Origin: DASSJT01 sp035691065
GTDB taxonomy: Bacteria; Actinomycetota; Actinomycetes; Actinomycetales; Dermatophilaceae
Length of the DNA stretch: 64,000 nucleotides
Assembly (NCBI GenBank): GCA_035691065.1
Contig: DASSJT010000073.1
Coordinates: 6,459 to 70,458, forward strand
Direction: 5' to 3'
Positions 17,501 through 24,134 of the stretch are shown in pieces. The position numbers and the translations under genes are program-made. The notes below the pieces were generated by a model. It worked only from the letters and a program-made list of their open reading frames with translations, ran no database searches and had not been told where the DNA came from. The stretch's first letter is position 1, and each line of letters starts with the position of its first letter.

Positions 17501-17660
17501 CCGGCCCGCCTCTGTGCCCGTCGTCGACCTGGCGCCGTCGTGGGCCGCCATGGGCCTGGCCTGGGTCTGCGGGCTGCTGCTGCTGGTGGGGGCCGGCCTC
17601 GCGATCGCCAGGGCCCTGGCCCACAGGTACACCCTGAGCCGCATCCGGGAGGACCTGTGA
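14508..17660 (+). CDS. FtsX-like ABC transporter permease, large
   Basis: A 1050-residue membrane protein with one N-terminal helix (AALVLLSALVTACAVLAPLYS), a large extracytoplasmic domain, an FtsX domain with helices around residues 290-420 (VILVQLGLLATVVLLAVAGAAV to WAVCMGAVVVAAQ), further helices, a second large extracytoplasmic domain, and a C-terminal FtsX domain (LAMVVGVLGLLIATLVMAVVAVTGWRRQ to the end). An ATG at 14487 is in frame, but GGAGGAGG lies inside that extension, 8-9 nt before the GTG at 14508, so the GTG is chosen. TAGGGT (14442-14447) is a plausible -10. The ATPase gene overlaps its stop (GTGA). Likely moves lipids, lipoproteins or antibiotics; substrate unknown. Confidence 0.88.
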   Translation: MWQALRYRGAQTAALVLLSALVTACAVLAPLYSRALEQGLLQSAVFRASPADTALVVSAGRTATSPDLGIADVLEAVPAKARELHEDPVGQLYGRGSVKPRAGLMASPLELVYRDRVCEHLTFIAGGCPREPGEVAVSAEDYRKWGWRVGQGFSVPVTGAPTGTPPVVLTIAGAYDVRPDPAYWLRTQLDGRSGTLVGAGNNPVPALDTWVASESTFDQAFPNAQITVALPLKRSAVTLDSLPEAAAAAAAVRSTSGSVTADSPVPALLDQVRAGQGQVAVIVPILMVQLGLLATVVLLAVAGAAVDQRRPEVALARLRGRSREGARRLVLGELGFTVLLGLPVGTAIAIGVSELARRLLLPRGVPFELTWQVAAAVGVAWAVCMGAVVVAAQPVLREPISSQLRRVEPTSGSRGWPVVDLVVVALAVAGIAGLATRTMTGPLALLTPTLASLALGLVLAHVLVPISAAWGRRSLQHGRVAAGLAALSLSRRPALRRILTISTVATALAVFAANAVLVADRNRQARAELEAGAPVTLRTDSTRPDQLRAALVQADPSGRSATPVAIVRHRDTTSTPTMAVLPDGFAAVSYPVTGQRPFDLGRLAPPRTATVNLSGARITAEVVVSMRETVPEGFEAPAWYQQPPYQPPPAGTTAPGDPKDLPPLPPARLALSISVTGPDGEQLSRDLAGVALDKTRRVAVDAPLLCPGGCRLDGIEARVSREGDFPVEATGRITLRNLAVDGRPLRVGEASRWLEAPANPSAPSDLLRAATASSPDALVVDVANSGFVQRLAYGDVPAAVPALLAGPVPPGGTAQAFTSAGLNGAPVTMARAQDVAAIPVLGDKGALVSFETLARLGGQIPQTASLQVWLKDDSPALLQRVTDQLQKSGVAVVEVRRYSDLKRFYDESASGWGLQLAMVVGVLGLLIATLVMAVVAVTGWRRQARDYAALRMAGVSQRDLRRATRREQLLVVTAGVAAGAVAGALGAALAMPLIPLFNRPASVPVVDLAPSWAAMGLAWVCGLLLLVGAGLAIARALAHRYTLSRIREDL

Positions 17661-18601
17661 GCACCGGAGGGCTGGTGGTCAGCACCAGGGGCCTGGTGCA
17701 CATCTACCGCGCCGAGGGTCACGATGTGGCGGCGCTGGCTGGAGTCGACCTCACCGTGGGCGCGGGGGAGATGGTGGGTCTGCTGGGACCTTCCGGCGCA
17801 GGGAAGTCGACCCTGCTGTCGCTGTTCGGCGGTCTGCTGCGGCCCAGCGCGGGAAAGATCCAGGTCGGTGACCGGGAGCTCTCGACGATGAGCGAGCAGG
17901 AGCTCGACGAGTTCCGCGGCGCCGACGTCGGGCTGGTCCTCCAAGGCGCCGCCCGCAACCTCCTGCCCTACCTGACGCCGCGGCAGAACATCGCCTTCGC
18001 CCAGGGCGCGGCCCAGGCCCGTGGCCGCGACCTGCCAACGCTGCCCGAGGTCCTTCATCTCGTCGGGGTAGCCGAGGCCGCGGACGAGCCCCTGCGTGCG
18101 CTCACCCCCGCCCAGCTCCAGCTCACCGCGCTCGGCGTGGCCGTGGCGACCCGCCCCGGGCTGCTGCTCGGAGACGAGCCCACCAGCCAGCTCGACCACG
18201 CCGCACGCGACCGCGTGCTCGACGCCCTGGCGCAGGTGAACCGCGACGTCGGCACCACGGTCGTCGTCGTCACGCACGACCCCGAGGTGGCGGCCCGGCT
18301 TCCGCGCACGGTCACCATCCGTGACGGGCGGGTCGGCGGGGAGGGGCGCGACGGCGAGGAGTATGCCGTGGTGTCGGCTGACGGGTCCCTTCCCCTGCCG
18401 CCCCACGTTCTCCAGGAGTTCCCGGCCGGGTCGCTCTTGCGGGTCCACCGCGAGGACGGCCGGTGGCTGCTGCTGCCCCAGGCGCGCGACGGTCAGGAGA
18501 GCGACGGTGGGGAGAGCGGCGGCGGGGAGAGCGGCGGTAAGGAGAGCGGCGGCGGGGGGAGCGGCGGTAAGGAGAGCCACGGCGGGGAGAGCGACGCATG
18601 A
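17657..18601 (+). CDS. ABC transporter ATPase with degenerate signature motif and Ser/Gly-rich tail
   Basis: A 314-residue MacB/LolD-type ATPase. Walker A GPSGAGKST and Walker B LLLGDEPTSQLDH are good, as is the switch histidine in VVVTHDPE. The signature LSGGQ is replaced by ALTPAQLQLTALG, so the nucleotide site formed by this motif should be weak or inactive. The C-terminus after LLLPQARDGQ is a run of ESGG-type repeats (about 35 residues; DNA 18498-18598) absent from normal family members. Overlaps the permease before it (GTGA) and the canonical ATPase after it (ATGA). The two ATPases probably form an asymmetric heterodimer under one permease (inference). Confidence 0.87.
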   Translation: MSTGGLVVSTRGLVHIYRAEGHDVAALAGVDLTVGAGEMVGLLGPSGAGKSTLLSLFGGLLRPSAGKIQVGDRELSTMSEQELDEFRGADVGLVLQGAARNLLPYLTPRQNIAFAQGAAQARGRDLPTLPEVLHLVGVAEAADEPLRALTPAQLQLTALGVAVATRPGLLLGDEPTSQLDHAARDRVLDALAQVNRDVGTTVVVVTHDPEVAARLPRTVTIRDGRVGGEGRDGEEYAVVSADGSLPLPPHVLQEFPAGSLLRVHREDGRWLLLPQARDGQESDGGESGGGESGGKESGGGGSGGKESHGGESDA

Positions 18602-19269
18602 CCATCCTGATGCCAGCGCAGCGCACCGCCGTGGACGTCACCTCCATCACAGTCTGCTACGGGCCGGTGACGGCGGTCCACAGCGCGAGCCTGCACGCCG
18701 AGCCGGGTGAGGTGCTTGCGGTCACCGGGCACTCCGGAGCCGGCAAGTCCAGCCTGCTGTGGGCGATCGCGGGTGCGGTGGAGCTCGCCGCCGGCTCGGT
18801 GGCGGTTGCTGGCACGCCGGTCGCGGGCCGCGAGTCGGCAGTGCGGGCGGGGGTGACCCTGATTCCCCAGGGCAATGGGCTGGCAGCCGTGCTCACGGCA
18901 TACGAGAACATCCTGGTTCCGCTGTTGGCGGCGGGCATTCCGTCCGGCGAGGCCGACCGGCGCTGCCGGGAGGTGCTGGAGGCGGTCGGGCTCGGCGAGT
19001 CGTGGCGACACCTGGTGGAGGAGCTGTCCGGCGGACAGCAGCAGCGGGTCGCGGTGGCGCGGGGTCTGGCGATGGACGCGCCGGTGCTGTTGGCGGACGA
19101 GCCGACCTCGGAGCTCGACCACGACAACCGCGAGCGCGTCCTGGCCCTGCTGCGTTCCCAGGCGACCCGTGGTGCCGCCGTGGTGGTGGCCACCCACGAC
19201 CCGGAGGCGGCCGCGCTGTGCGACCACGAGGTGCACCTCGACGACGGCGTCCTGGAGCGCCTGCGCTGA
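18598..19269 (+). CDS. ABC transporter ATPase (canonical)
   Basis: A 223-residue ATPase of the LolD/MacB export group. Walker A GHSGAGKSS, Q-loop IPQGNGL, full signature LSGGQQQRVAVARGL, Walker B VLLADEPTSELDH and switch His in VVATHDPE are all intact. Starts with ATG overlapping the upstream stop. It supplies the signature motif lacking in the partner ATPase, so in a heterodimer only one composite site would be fully active. The MarR gene follows 75 bp later. Confidence 0.92.
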   Translation: MTILMPAQRTAVDVTSITVCYGPVTAVHSASLHAEPGEVLAVTGHSGAGKSSLLWAIAGAVELAAGSVAVAGTPVAGRESAVRAGVTLIPQGNGLAAVLTAYENILVPLLAAGIPSGEADRRCREVLEAVGLGESWRHLVEELSGGQQQRVAVARGLAMDAPVLLADEPTSELDHDNRERVLALLRSQATRGAAVVVATHDPEAAALCDHEVHLDDGVLERLR

Positions 19270-19332
19270 CCACCGGGACCACGCCCGGGTGACGACCGGC
19301 GAGAAGGCCAGAGCTGGTCGGGCGGAGCCGAC

Positions 19333-19344
19333 TAAGTTGGGCCC
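19333..19344 (+). promoter_or_regulatory. leaderless -10 element of the MarR gene
   Basis: TAAGTT (19333-19338), 6 nt, GTG at 19345. It makes the regulator gene a separate transcription unit despite its position behind the ABC operon. Confidence 0.6.
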
Positions 19345-19860
19345 GTGCCACAGCCGATCCGCCTGCCCTTCGACCCCATCGTCCGGGCCGCCGAGCTGTG
19401 GCGCCGCCGGTGGGGTAGCCGGTCGGAGTCGCAGGCCATGGCCACTGCGACGTCGATCATGCGGGTCCAGCAGGTGCTCATCACCGACTTCGACGCGATC
19501 GTGGGCAAGCACGGGCTCACCTTCGCGAGGTACGAAGCGCTCGTGCTGCTCGCGTTCAGCCGGGAGGGGAGGCTGAGCATGTCGAAGATCGGGCAGCGGC
19601 TCATGGTCCACCCGACCAGCGCCACGAACATCATCCAGCGGCTTGCCGGGCAGGGGTTCGTCGAGCGTGTCCCCAACCCCGAGGACGGCCGTGGCACGCT
19701 GGCCGTGATCACCGATGCCGGTCGGGAGGCGATGGAGGCGTCGACGGCCGATCTCGAGGCTTCCCGGTTCGGGCTGGGCATGCTGAGCGACGAGGAGCAC
19801 GCGCAGCTCTTCGAGCTGCTCCGCAAAGTTCGGGTGGCCGCGCACGACTTCGATACCTAG
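19345..19860 (+). CDS. MarR family transcriptional regulator
   Basis: A 171-residue winged-helix repressor. The DNA-binding region runs from LTFARYEALVLLAFS through MSKIGQRLMVHPTSATNIIQRLAGQGFVERVPNPEDGRGTLAVITDAG, with the usual recognition helix (HPTSATNIIQRL) and wing (PEDGRGTLAVITDAGR). Long N- and C-terminal helices would dimerise. It lies between the ABC exporter and the acyl-CoA mutase, and the mutase promoter contains strong palindromes, so it may control either; MarR members that sense CoA-thioesters or phenolic acids exist. The direction of regulation cannot be read from the sequence. Confidence 0.9.
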   Translation: MPQPIRLPFDPIVRAAELWRRRWGSRSESQAMATATSIMRVQQVLITDFDAIVGKHGLTFARYEALVLLAFSREGRLSMSKIGQRLMVHPTSATNIIQRLAGQGFVERVPNPEDGRGTLAVITDAGREAMEASTADLEASRFGLGMLSDEEHAQLFELLRKVRVAAHDFDT

Positions 19861-19890
19861 CTGTGCTGAGCTGCCCACCACGAGCGGTGC

Positions 19891-19923
19891 GCGTATGCCG
19901 GCGGGGGAACTCCCGGCATACGC
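19891..19923. terminator. 11-bp hairpin built on the GTATGCC/GGCATAC pair
   Basis: Arms GCGTATGCCGG (19891-19901) and CCGGCATACGC (19913-19923), 11-nt loop. It begins 31 bp after the MarR stop, so it is a candidate terminator without a T tract. Confidence 0.6.
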
Positions 19924-19933
19924 CGCTGCCCTT

Positions 19934-20011
19934 TATCGGGCGACCCGAGAAAGGTGCGCTTTCCCGGGGTTCGCACGCGGGGGTGACTGGACGTTCATCG
20001 GGTGACCCGAT
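19934..20011. promoter_or_regulatory. two TCGGG-N3-CCCGA palindromes upstream of icmA
   Basis: TCGGG-cga-CCCGA at 19936-19948 and the longer ATCGGG-tga-CCCGAT at 19997-20011 have the same core, about 60 bp apart. They look like paired operator sites for one dimeric regulator, possibly the MarR protein encoded just upstream (inference). Confidence 0.5.
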
Positions 20012-20023
20012 AATGGGGATTGG

Positions 20024-20055
20024 AATTTAGTAGGACGTCCTAGTAAATTGGGGCC
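20024..20055 (+). promoter_or_regulatory. 26-bp near-perfect palindrome overlapping the leaderless icmA promoter
   Basis: Left half AATTTAGTAGGAC, right half GTCCTAGTAAATT (20024-20049), with only one mismatched pair. The right arm contains TAAATT (20044-20049), which lies exactly 6 nt before the ATG at 20056 and so is the likely -10 of a leaderless mRNA. A protein bound here would cover the promoter. It is one of the most AT-rich spots in the window. Confidence 0.7.
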
Positions 20056-21807
20056 ATGACACAGACTCCCGATGGTGCCGCTGCCCGCTGGCAGGCCCGC
20101 TACGCTGCCGCCGCTGAAAGCGGGCAGGTGCGCGACGCCGACTTCACGACACTGTCGGGGATGGAGGTCGACCCGGTCTACGGGCCGCCTGACGGATCCG
20201 AGGCGCCGGAGCAGATCGGCTGGCCGGGAGAGTTCCCGTTCACCCGGGGGCTCTACCCGACGGGCTACCGCGGCCGAACCTGGACGATCCGCCAGTTCGC
20301 CGGGTTCGGCAACGCCGTGCAGACGAACGAGCGCTACAAGATGATCCTGGCGCGTGGCGGCGGCGGCCTGTCCGTCGCCTTCGACATGCCGACGCTGATG
20401 GGCCGCGACTCGGACGAGCCGCTGTCGCAGGGCGAGGTCGGGCACTGCGGGGTGGCGATCGACTCGGCAGCGGACATGGACGTGCTCTTCAAGGACATCC
20501 CGCTCGGCGACGTCACGACCTCCATGACCATCTCGGGCCCGGCCGTGCCCATCTTCTGCATGTACCTTGTCGCCGCCGAGCGGCAGGGCGTCGATCTCGC
20601 GGTCCTCAACGGCACCCTCCAGACCGACATCTTCAAGGAGTACATCGCACAGAAGGAGTGGCTGTTCGCGCCGGAGCCGCACCTGCGGCTCGTCGGCGAC
20701 CTCATGGAGTACTGCGCGCAGAACATCCCGGCATACAAGCCGCTGTCGGTCTCCGGCTACCACATCCGCGAGGCCGGGTCGACGGCTGCTCAGGAGCTGG
20801 CCTTCACCCTCGCCGACGGCTTCGGGTACGTCGAGCTCGGGCTCTCCCGCGGGCTGGACATCGAGACCTTCGCCCCAGGGCTGTCCTTCTTCTTCGACAG
20901 CCACATCGACTTCTTCGAGGAGATCGCCAAGTTCCGGGCGGCACGGCGGATCTGGGCTCGGTGGATGCGCGACATCTATGGCGCGCAGACCGAGAAGGCT
21001 CAGTGGCTACGGTTCCACACACAGACCGCCGGCGTCTCGCTGACCGCCCAGCAGCCCTACAACAACGTCGTCCGCACCGCCGTCGAGGCCCTCGCCGCTG
21101 TGCTGGGGGGCACCAACAGCCTCCACACCAACGCGCTCGACGAGACCCTCGCCCTGCCGAGCGAACAGGCCGCCGAGGTCGCGCTGCGCACGCAGCAGGT
21201 GCTCATGGAGGAGACTGGGGTCGTCAACGTCGCGGACCCGCTCGGAGGGTCGTGGTACATCGAGGCCCTGACCGACAAGATCGAGGCCGGGGCCGAGCAG
21301 ATCTTCGACCGCATCCTGTCGATGGGAACGACCACGCTGACGGCGAAGGACACCGCCGGTCTGGCGCAGGTCGTGCGCGAGAACGTCGGCAAGTCCGAGG
21401 GCCGGGTGTGGCCGATGACATCGGGCATCCTGCGCGGCATCGAGGATGGCTGGTTCATGGGTGAGATCGCCGACTCGGCGTTCCAGTACCAGGTGGCCCT
21501 CGAGAAGGGCGACAAGAAGGTCGTCGGGGTCAACTGCCACACCGAGTCGGTGAGCCACGAGCTGGAGATCCTGCGGGTCAGCCATGAGGTCGAGCGGGAG
21601 CAGGTGGCCGTTCTCGGCCAGCGCAGGGGCACTCGGGACGCCGAGCGGGTCGCCCGCTCCCTCGAGGAGCTGCGCCGGGTCGCCGGGACCACGGACAACC
21701 TGGTCCCGGCCATGCTGGAGGCCGCCCGTGCGGAGGCCACTCTGGGCGAGATCTGCAATGCACTGCGCGAGGAATGGGGCACCTACCGGGAGCCCGCGCG
21801 GTTCTGA
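20056..21807 (+). CDS. icmA: isobutyryl-CoA mutase-type large subunit (B12-dependent acyl-CoA mutase)
   Basis: Adenosylcobalamin-dependent carbon-skeleton mutase. The 583-residue protein has the TIM-barrel substrate domain only; the C-terminal B12-binding domain of methylmalonyl-CoA mutase is missing, as in IcmA (about 566 residues), so a separate small subunit is needed and none is in the window. At the two residues that separate the specificities, Phe81 (in WTIRQFAGF) replaces the mutase Tyr89 and Gln199 (in EYIAQKEW) replaces Arg207. This Phe/Gln pair is the published isobutyryl/n-butyryl-CoA mutase signature. Gln189 (GTLQTD) and the conserved SGYHIREAG His are kept. MeaB (10262) is its probable chaperone. 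The ATG is fixed by the leaderless promoter. Confidence 0.88.
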   Translation: MTQTPDGAAARWQARYAAAAESGQVRDADFTTLSGMEVDPVYGPPDGSEAPEQIGWPGEFPFTRGLYPTGYRGRTWTIRQFAGFGNAVQTNERYKMILARGGGGLSVAFDMPTLMGRDSDEPLSQGEVGHCGVAIDSAADMDVLFKDIPLGDVTTSMTISGPAVPIFCMYLVAAERQGVDLAVLNGTLQTDIFKEYIAQKEWLFAPEPHLRLVGDLMEYCAQNIPAYKPLSVSGYHIREAGSTAAQELAFTLADGFGYVELGLSRGLDIETFAPGLSFFFDSHIDFFEEIAKFRAARRIWARWMRDIYGAQTEKAQWLRFHTQTAGVSLTAQQPYNNVVRTAVEALAAVLGGTNSLHTNALDETLALPSEQAAEVALRTQQVLMEETGVVNVADPLGGSWYIEALTDKIEAGAEQIFDRILSMGTTTLTAKDTAGLAQVVRENVGKSEGRVWPMTSGILRGIEDGWFMGEIADSAFQYQVALEKGDKKVVGVNCHTESVSHELEILRVSHEVEREQVAVLGQRRGTRDAERVARSLEELRRVAGTTDNLVPAMLEAARAEATLGEICNALREEWGTYREPARF

Positions 21808-22141
21808 CGTACCCCACGGCCGCGCGGCCGGAGGTCGGGCGTGGTGGCAGACAGTTCCCGTCGCGGTGGCAGACAGTTCAATGGGCGGTGGCAGACAGTT
21901 CCATGGCGGCGGCCGTGGAGAGCGAGCCGTAGGGCAAGGCCGCCGAGGCGGTCGCGAACTCGCGTCGGCGATACTTCCTGTGCGGCGCCGGAAACCGCCA
22001 GACTTGGCGCGATCCCTCCACCTCGGGACGGTCCCCACCCGCTCCGGGATTTGGGACTATGCGGTCCCCTTTGCCATCGTGGGGGGTCACTCCGGAGGCC
22101 GCGCCGTGTGCCTGCCGGTTGTCTCACGTAAGGAATGAGCT
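21808..22141. other. 334-bp intergenic region with three 15-bp repeats at 22-bp period
   Basis: GGTGGCAGACAGTTC occurs at 21843-21857, 21865-21879 and 21887-21901, exactly 22 bp apart, about two helical turns. The rest is unremarkable; AAGGAA near 22130 is the ribosome site for the GTG at 22142. No open frame here looks coding. Confidence 0.8.
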
Positions 22142-23038
22142 GTGCCAACCCTTGCCAAGCGTGCCCTCGGCGCGGTGCTCGCCCTGGTCGGGCTCGGCGT
22201 GTGTGTCGTGGGCGTCTGGTTCACGGTCCACCTGGGGACGAGCGGAACCGCTGCGTTCACGGTGCGGCCCAGCGAAGACGGCCCAGTCGTGATCGGGCCA
22301 GACGTGGTCAACCGCGTCGACCTGCGGGTGACGATCCGGGCGCGTGCCGTCGACGGTGGCGGCGTGTGGATCGGCGTGGCAGCTCCCACGGACGCTCGAT
22401 CCGCCGTCGACGAGGGCGCCTTGACCGTCGTCGACGGGGTCTCGGTTCGAGACTGGACCCTCCTTTCGCATCGGGCCGGCTCTGGAGAGGCGCCTGAGCT
22501 GGTGCATGCGGACCTCTGGCGCCAGCAGGCCACCGGCAAGGGCGATGCCACGGTGACCGTGCTCCAGGCCAGTGCGCCCGAGACTGTGGTGATCACGGCC
22601 GACGGTGGGAAGGTCGACTCGGTCACCCTGTCGGTCCAGAAGAAGACGTGGTTCGTGCAGGCTCTCCTGGCGGCACTGAGCGGGTTGCTCCTCGCCGTTG
22701 CCGGTCTGACCATCGCGCTGACGGCAGGCCGGCCACCGGCTTCCTGGGAGTCGCTGGCGCCGGGTACGGAGCCTCGGCGATCACGTCGGCACAGCCGCTC
22801 GATGGGCCGAACCGGCCGGAACGCCCGGGAGTCCGGCTCGGCTACCCCGGAACCGCGCTCGGCCAGTGGCACGACCGACCCAGCCAGTAGCACGACCAAC
22901 CCGGCCAGCGACAGACCCACGACCGATGCCGGAGGGGCCGGTGCGGACGTGGGTGGATCCAGCCGCTCGAACAAAGGTTCCGGGCGGGGCTACCAGCCCC
23001 GAAGGGCCGCGGCCAAGGGTGAGGGGACGTCGCGATGA
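22142..23038 (+). CDS. two-helix membrane protein of unknown function
   Basis: A 298-residue protein. A helix at residues about 8-28 (ALGAVLALVGLGVCVVGVWFTV) is followed by an extracytoplasmic beta-rich domain of about 130 residues and a second helix around 177-200 (ALLAALSGLLLAVAGLTIAL). A basic, then Ser/Thr/Gly-rich cytoplasmic tail of about 95 residues is probably disordered. The layout recalls actinobacterial proteins that sense or anchor at the envelope, but I do not recognise the family. GTG start with AAGGAA 7 nt upstream. The lipoprotein gene overlaps its stop by 4 bp (ATGA). Confidence 0.7.
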   Translation: MPTLAKRALGAVLALVGLGVCVVGVWFTVHLGTSGTAAFTVRPSEDGPVVIGPDVVNRVDLRVTIRARAVDGGGVWIGVAAPTDARSAVDEGALTVVDGVSVRDWTLLSHRAGSGEAPELVHADLWRQQATGKGDATVTVLQASAPETVVITADGGKVDSVTLSVQKKTWFVQALLAALSGLLLAVAGLTIALTAGRPPASWESLAPGTEPRRSRRHSRSMGRTGRNARESGSATPEPRSASGTTDPASSTTNPASDRPTTDAGGAGADVGGSSRSNKGSGRGYQPRRAAAKGEGTSR

Positions 23039-24111
23039 CCCTCCCCACAGCCAGGACTCCCCCCACGTCCAAGACTTCCGCAGCCAACCCCGCAGCCGCA
23101 GCCAACCCCGCCCCACGTCGGACCCGTGTGGCGGCCCTCGTCGCCGCGGCGGCCGCCGCTACCGTCGGTCTCACCGGCTGCGGCCTGGGGAACGCCATGG
23201 TGGGCGTCCACGCCGCGCCACCGGAGGTCACCACCGGTGCACCGCTGTCGGCTGCAGGCGCCCAGACGATCGCCGACCGGGTGTTGAACGCGGCTGCTGC
23301 CGCGGCCAAGGTCTCCGGAGCGAATGGCGACAAGCAGCGCGCAGCGGTCATGACCGGCTCGGCGCTGGCCCTCGCCACAGCAGCGTCCAAGCTCCCGGCC
23401 GCGAGCGAGCCCACCGGCCAGCCGGTTGAGAAGCCGGCAGCACCCAAGGTGCTGGCCGTCTCGCGTGGCCGCTCGTGGCCGCGGGCGATGTTCGTCGAGA
23501 CGACCCGCGACGACGGCAGCCAGACGCTCAGCCTGCTCACCTGCGAGGGCGCCAACAGCCAGTTCAAGGTGGCGGCGTCGGCGACGATGCAGCCCGGGAC
23601 CAGCGTGCCGGCGCTGGACCCCTTCACCTCGGGGTCGGCGGCCAACCCCGATACGAAGGGCCTGATCGGCCAGCCCGATGCCCTGCTGAGCGAGTATGCC
23701 GCTGCCGTCGCCTACCCGAACCCGAAGGCCCCGGAGCACTTCGACCTCGGCGCCGACCAGTTCGCCACGGTCCTGCGGCGCAACGCGGCCGCGCAGGCCA
23801 AGGCCCTCGGATCCCTCGCCAGGTTCACCCAGAGGCACACGGTCGACCCCAAGCAGCTCTTCGCATTCCGGCTGCACAGCGGCGGGGTCGTGGTGTTCGC
23901 CCTGATGAAGCGCACCGACACCCTGAAGCTGAAGCCCAAGGGCAAGGCGCTGACTCCGAGCGCTGACCTCGCAAGACTGCTCAAGAAGAAGAAGCTGACC
24001 AAGAGCGCCACCATCAGCACGTACGAGTCGGTGGTCTTCACCGTGCCGACCCAGGGCAAAGCCGCGATGGTGGCCGCCGACGAACAGCTGATCTCGGCCA
24101 CCGGCTCGTAG
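23035..24111 (+). CDS. putative lipoprotein of unknown function
   Basis: A 358-residue protein with an unusually long Ala/Pro-rich, arginine-containing N-region (about 28 residues) before the hydrophobic stretch VAALVAAAAAATVGLTGC. LTGC is a usable lipobox, with Cys near residue 47, so it should be lipid-anchored on the outside of the membrane. The mature part (AADRVLNAAAAAAKVSG to the end) is Ala/Lys-rich with a repeated mixed alpha/beta pattern and no motif I recognise. Coupled by ATGA to the preceding two-helix protein, so the pair probably acts together at the cell surface. Confidence 0.7.
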   Translation: MTLPTARTPPTSKTSAANPAAAANPAPRRTRVAALVAAAAAATVGLTGCGLGNAMVGVHAAPPEVTTGAPLSAAGAQTIADRVLNAAAAAAKVSGANGDKQRAAVMTGSALALATAASKLPAASEPTGQPVEKPAAPKVLAVSRGRSWPRAMFVETTRDDGSQTLSLLTCEGANSQFKVAASATMQPGTSVPALDPFTSGSAANPDTKGLIGQPDALLSEYAAAVAYPNPKAPEHFDLGADQFATVLRRNAAAQAKALGSLARFTQRHTVDPKQLFAFRLHSGGVVVFALMKRTDTLKLKPKGKALTPSADLARLLKKKKLTKSATISTYESVVFTVPTQGKAAMVAADEQLISATGS

Positions 24112-24134
24112 ACCCGATGGGAGAGAATCCGTCC

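Noticed and set aside
20056..21807. Calling this gene methylmalonyl-CoA mutase large subunit
   Set aside because: The Tyr89 and Arg207 equivalents are Phe81 and Gln199, and the B12 domain is missing; the isobutyryl-CoA mutase assignment fits better.
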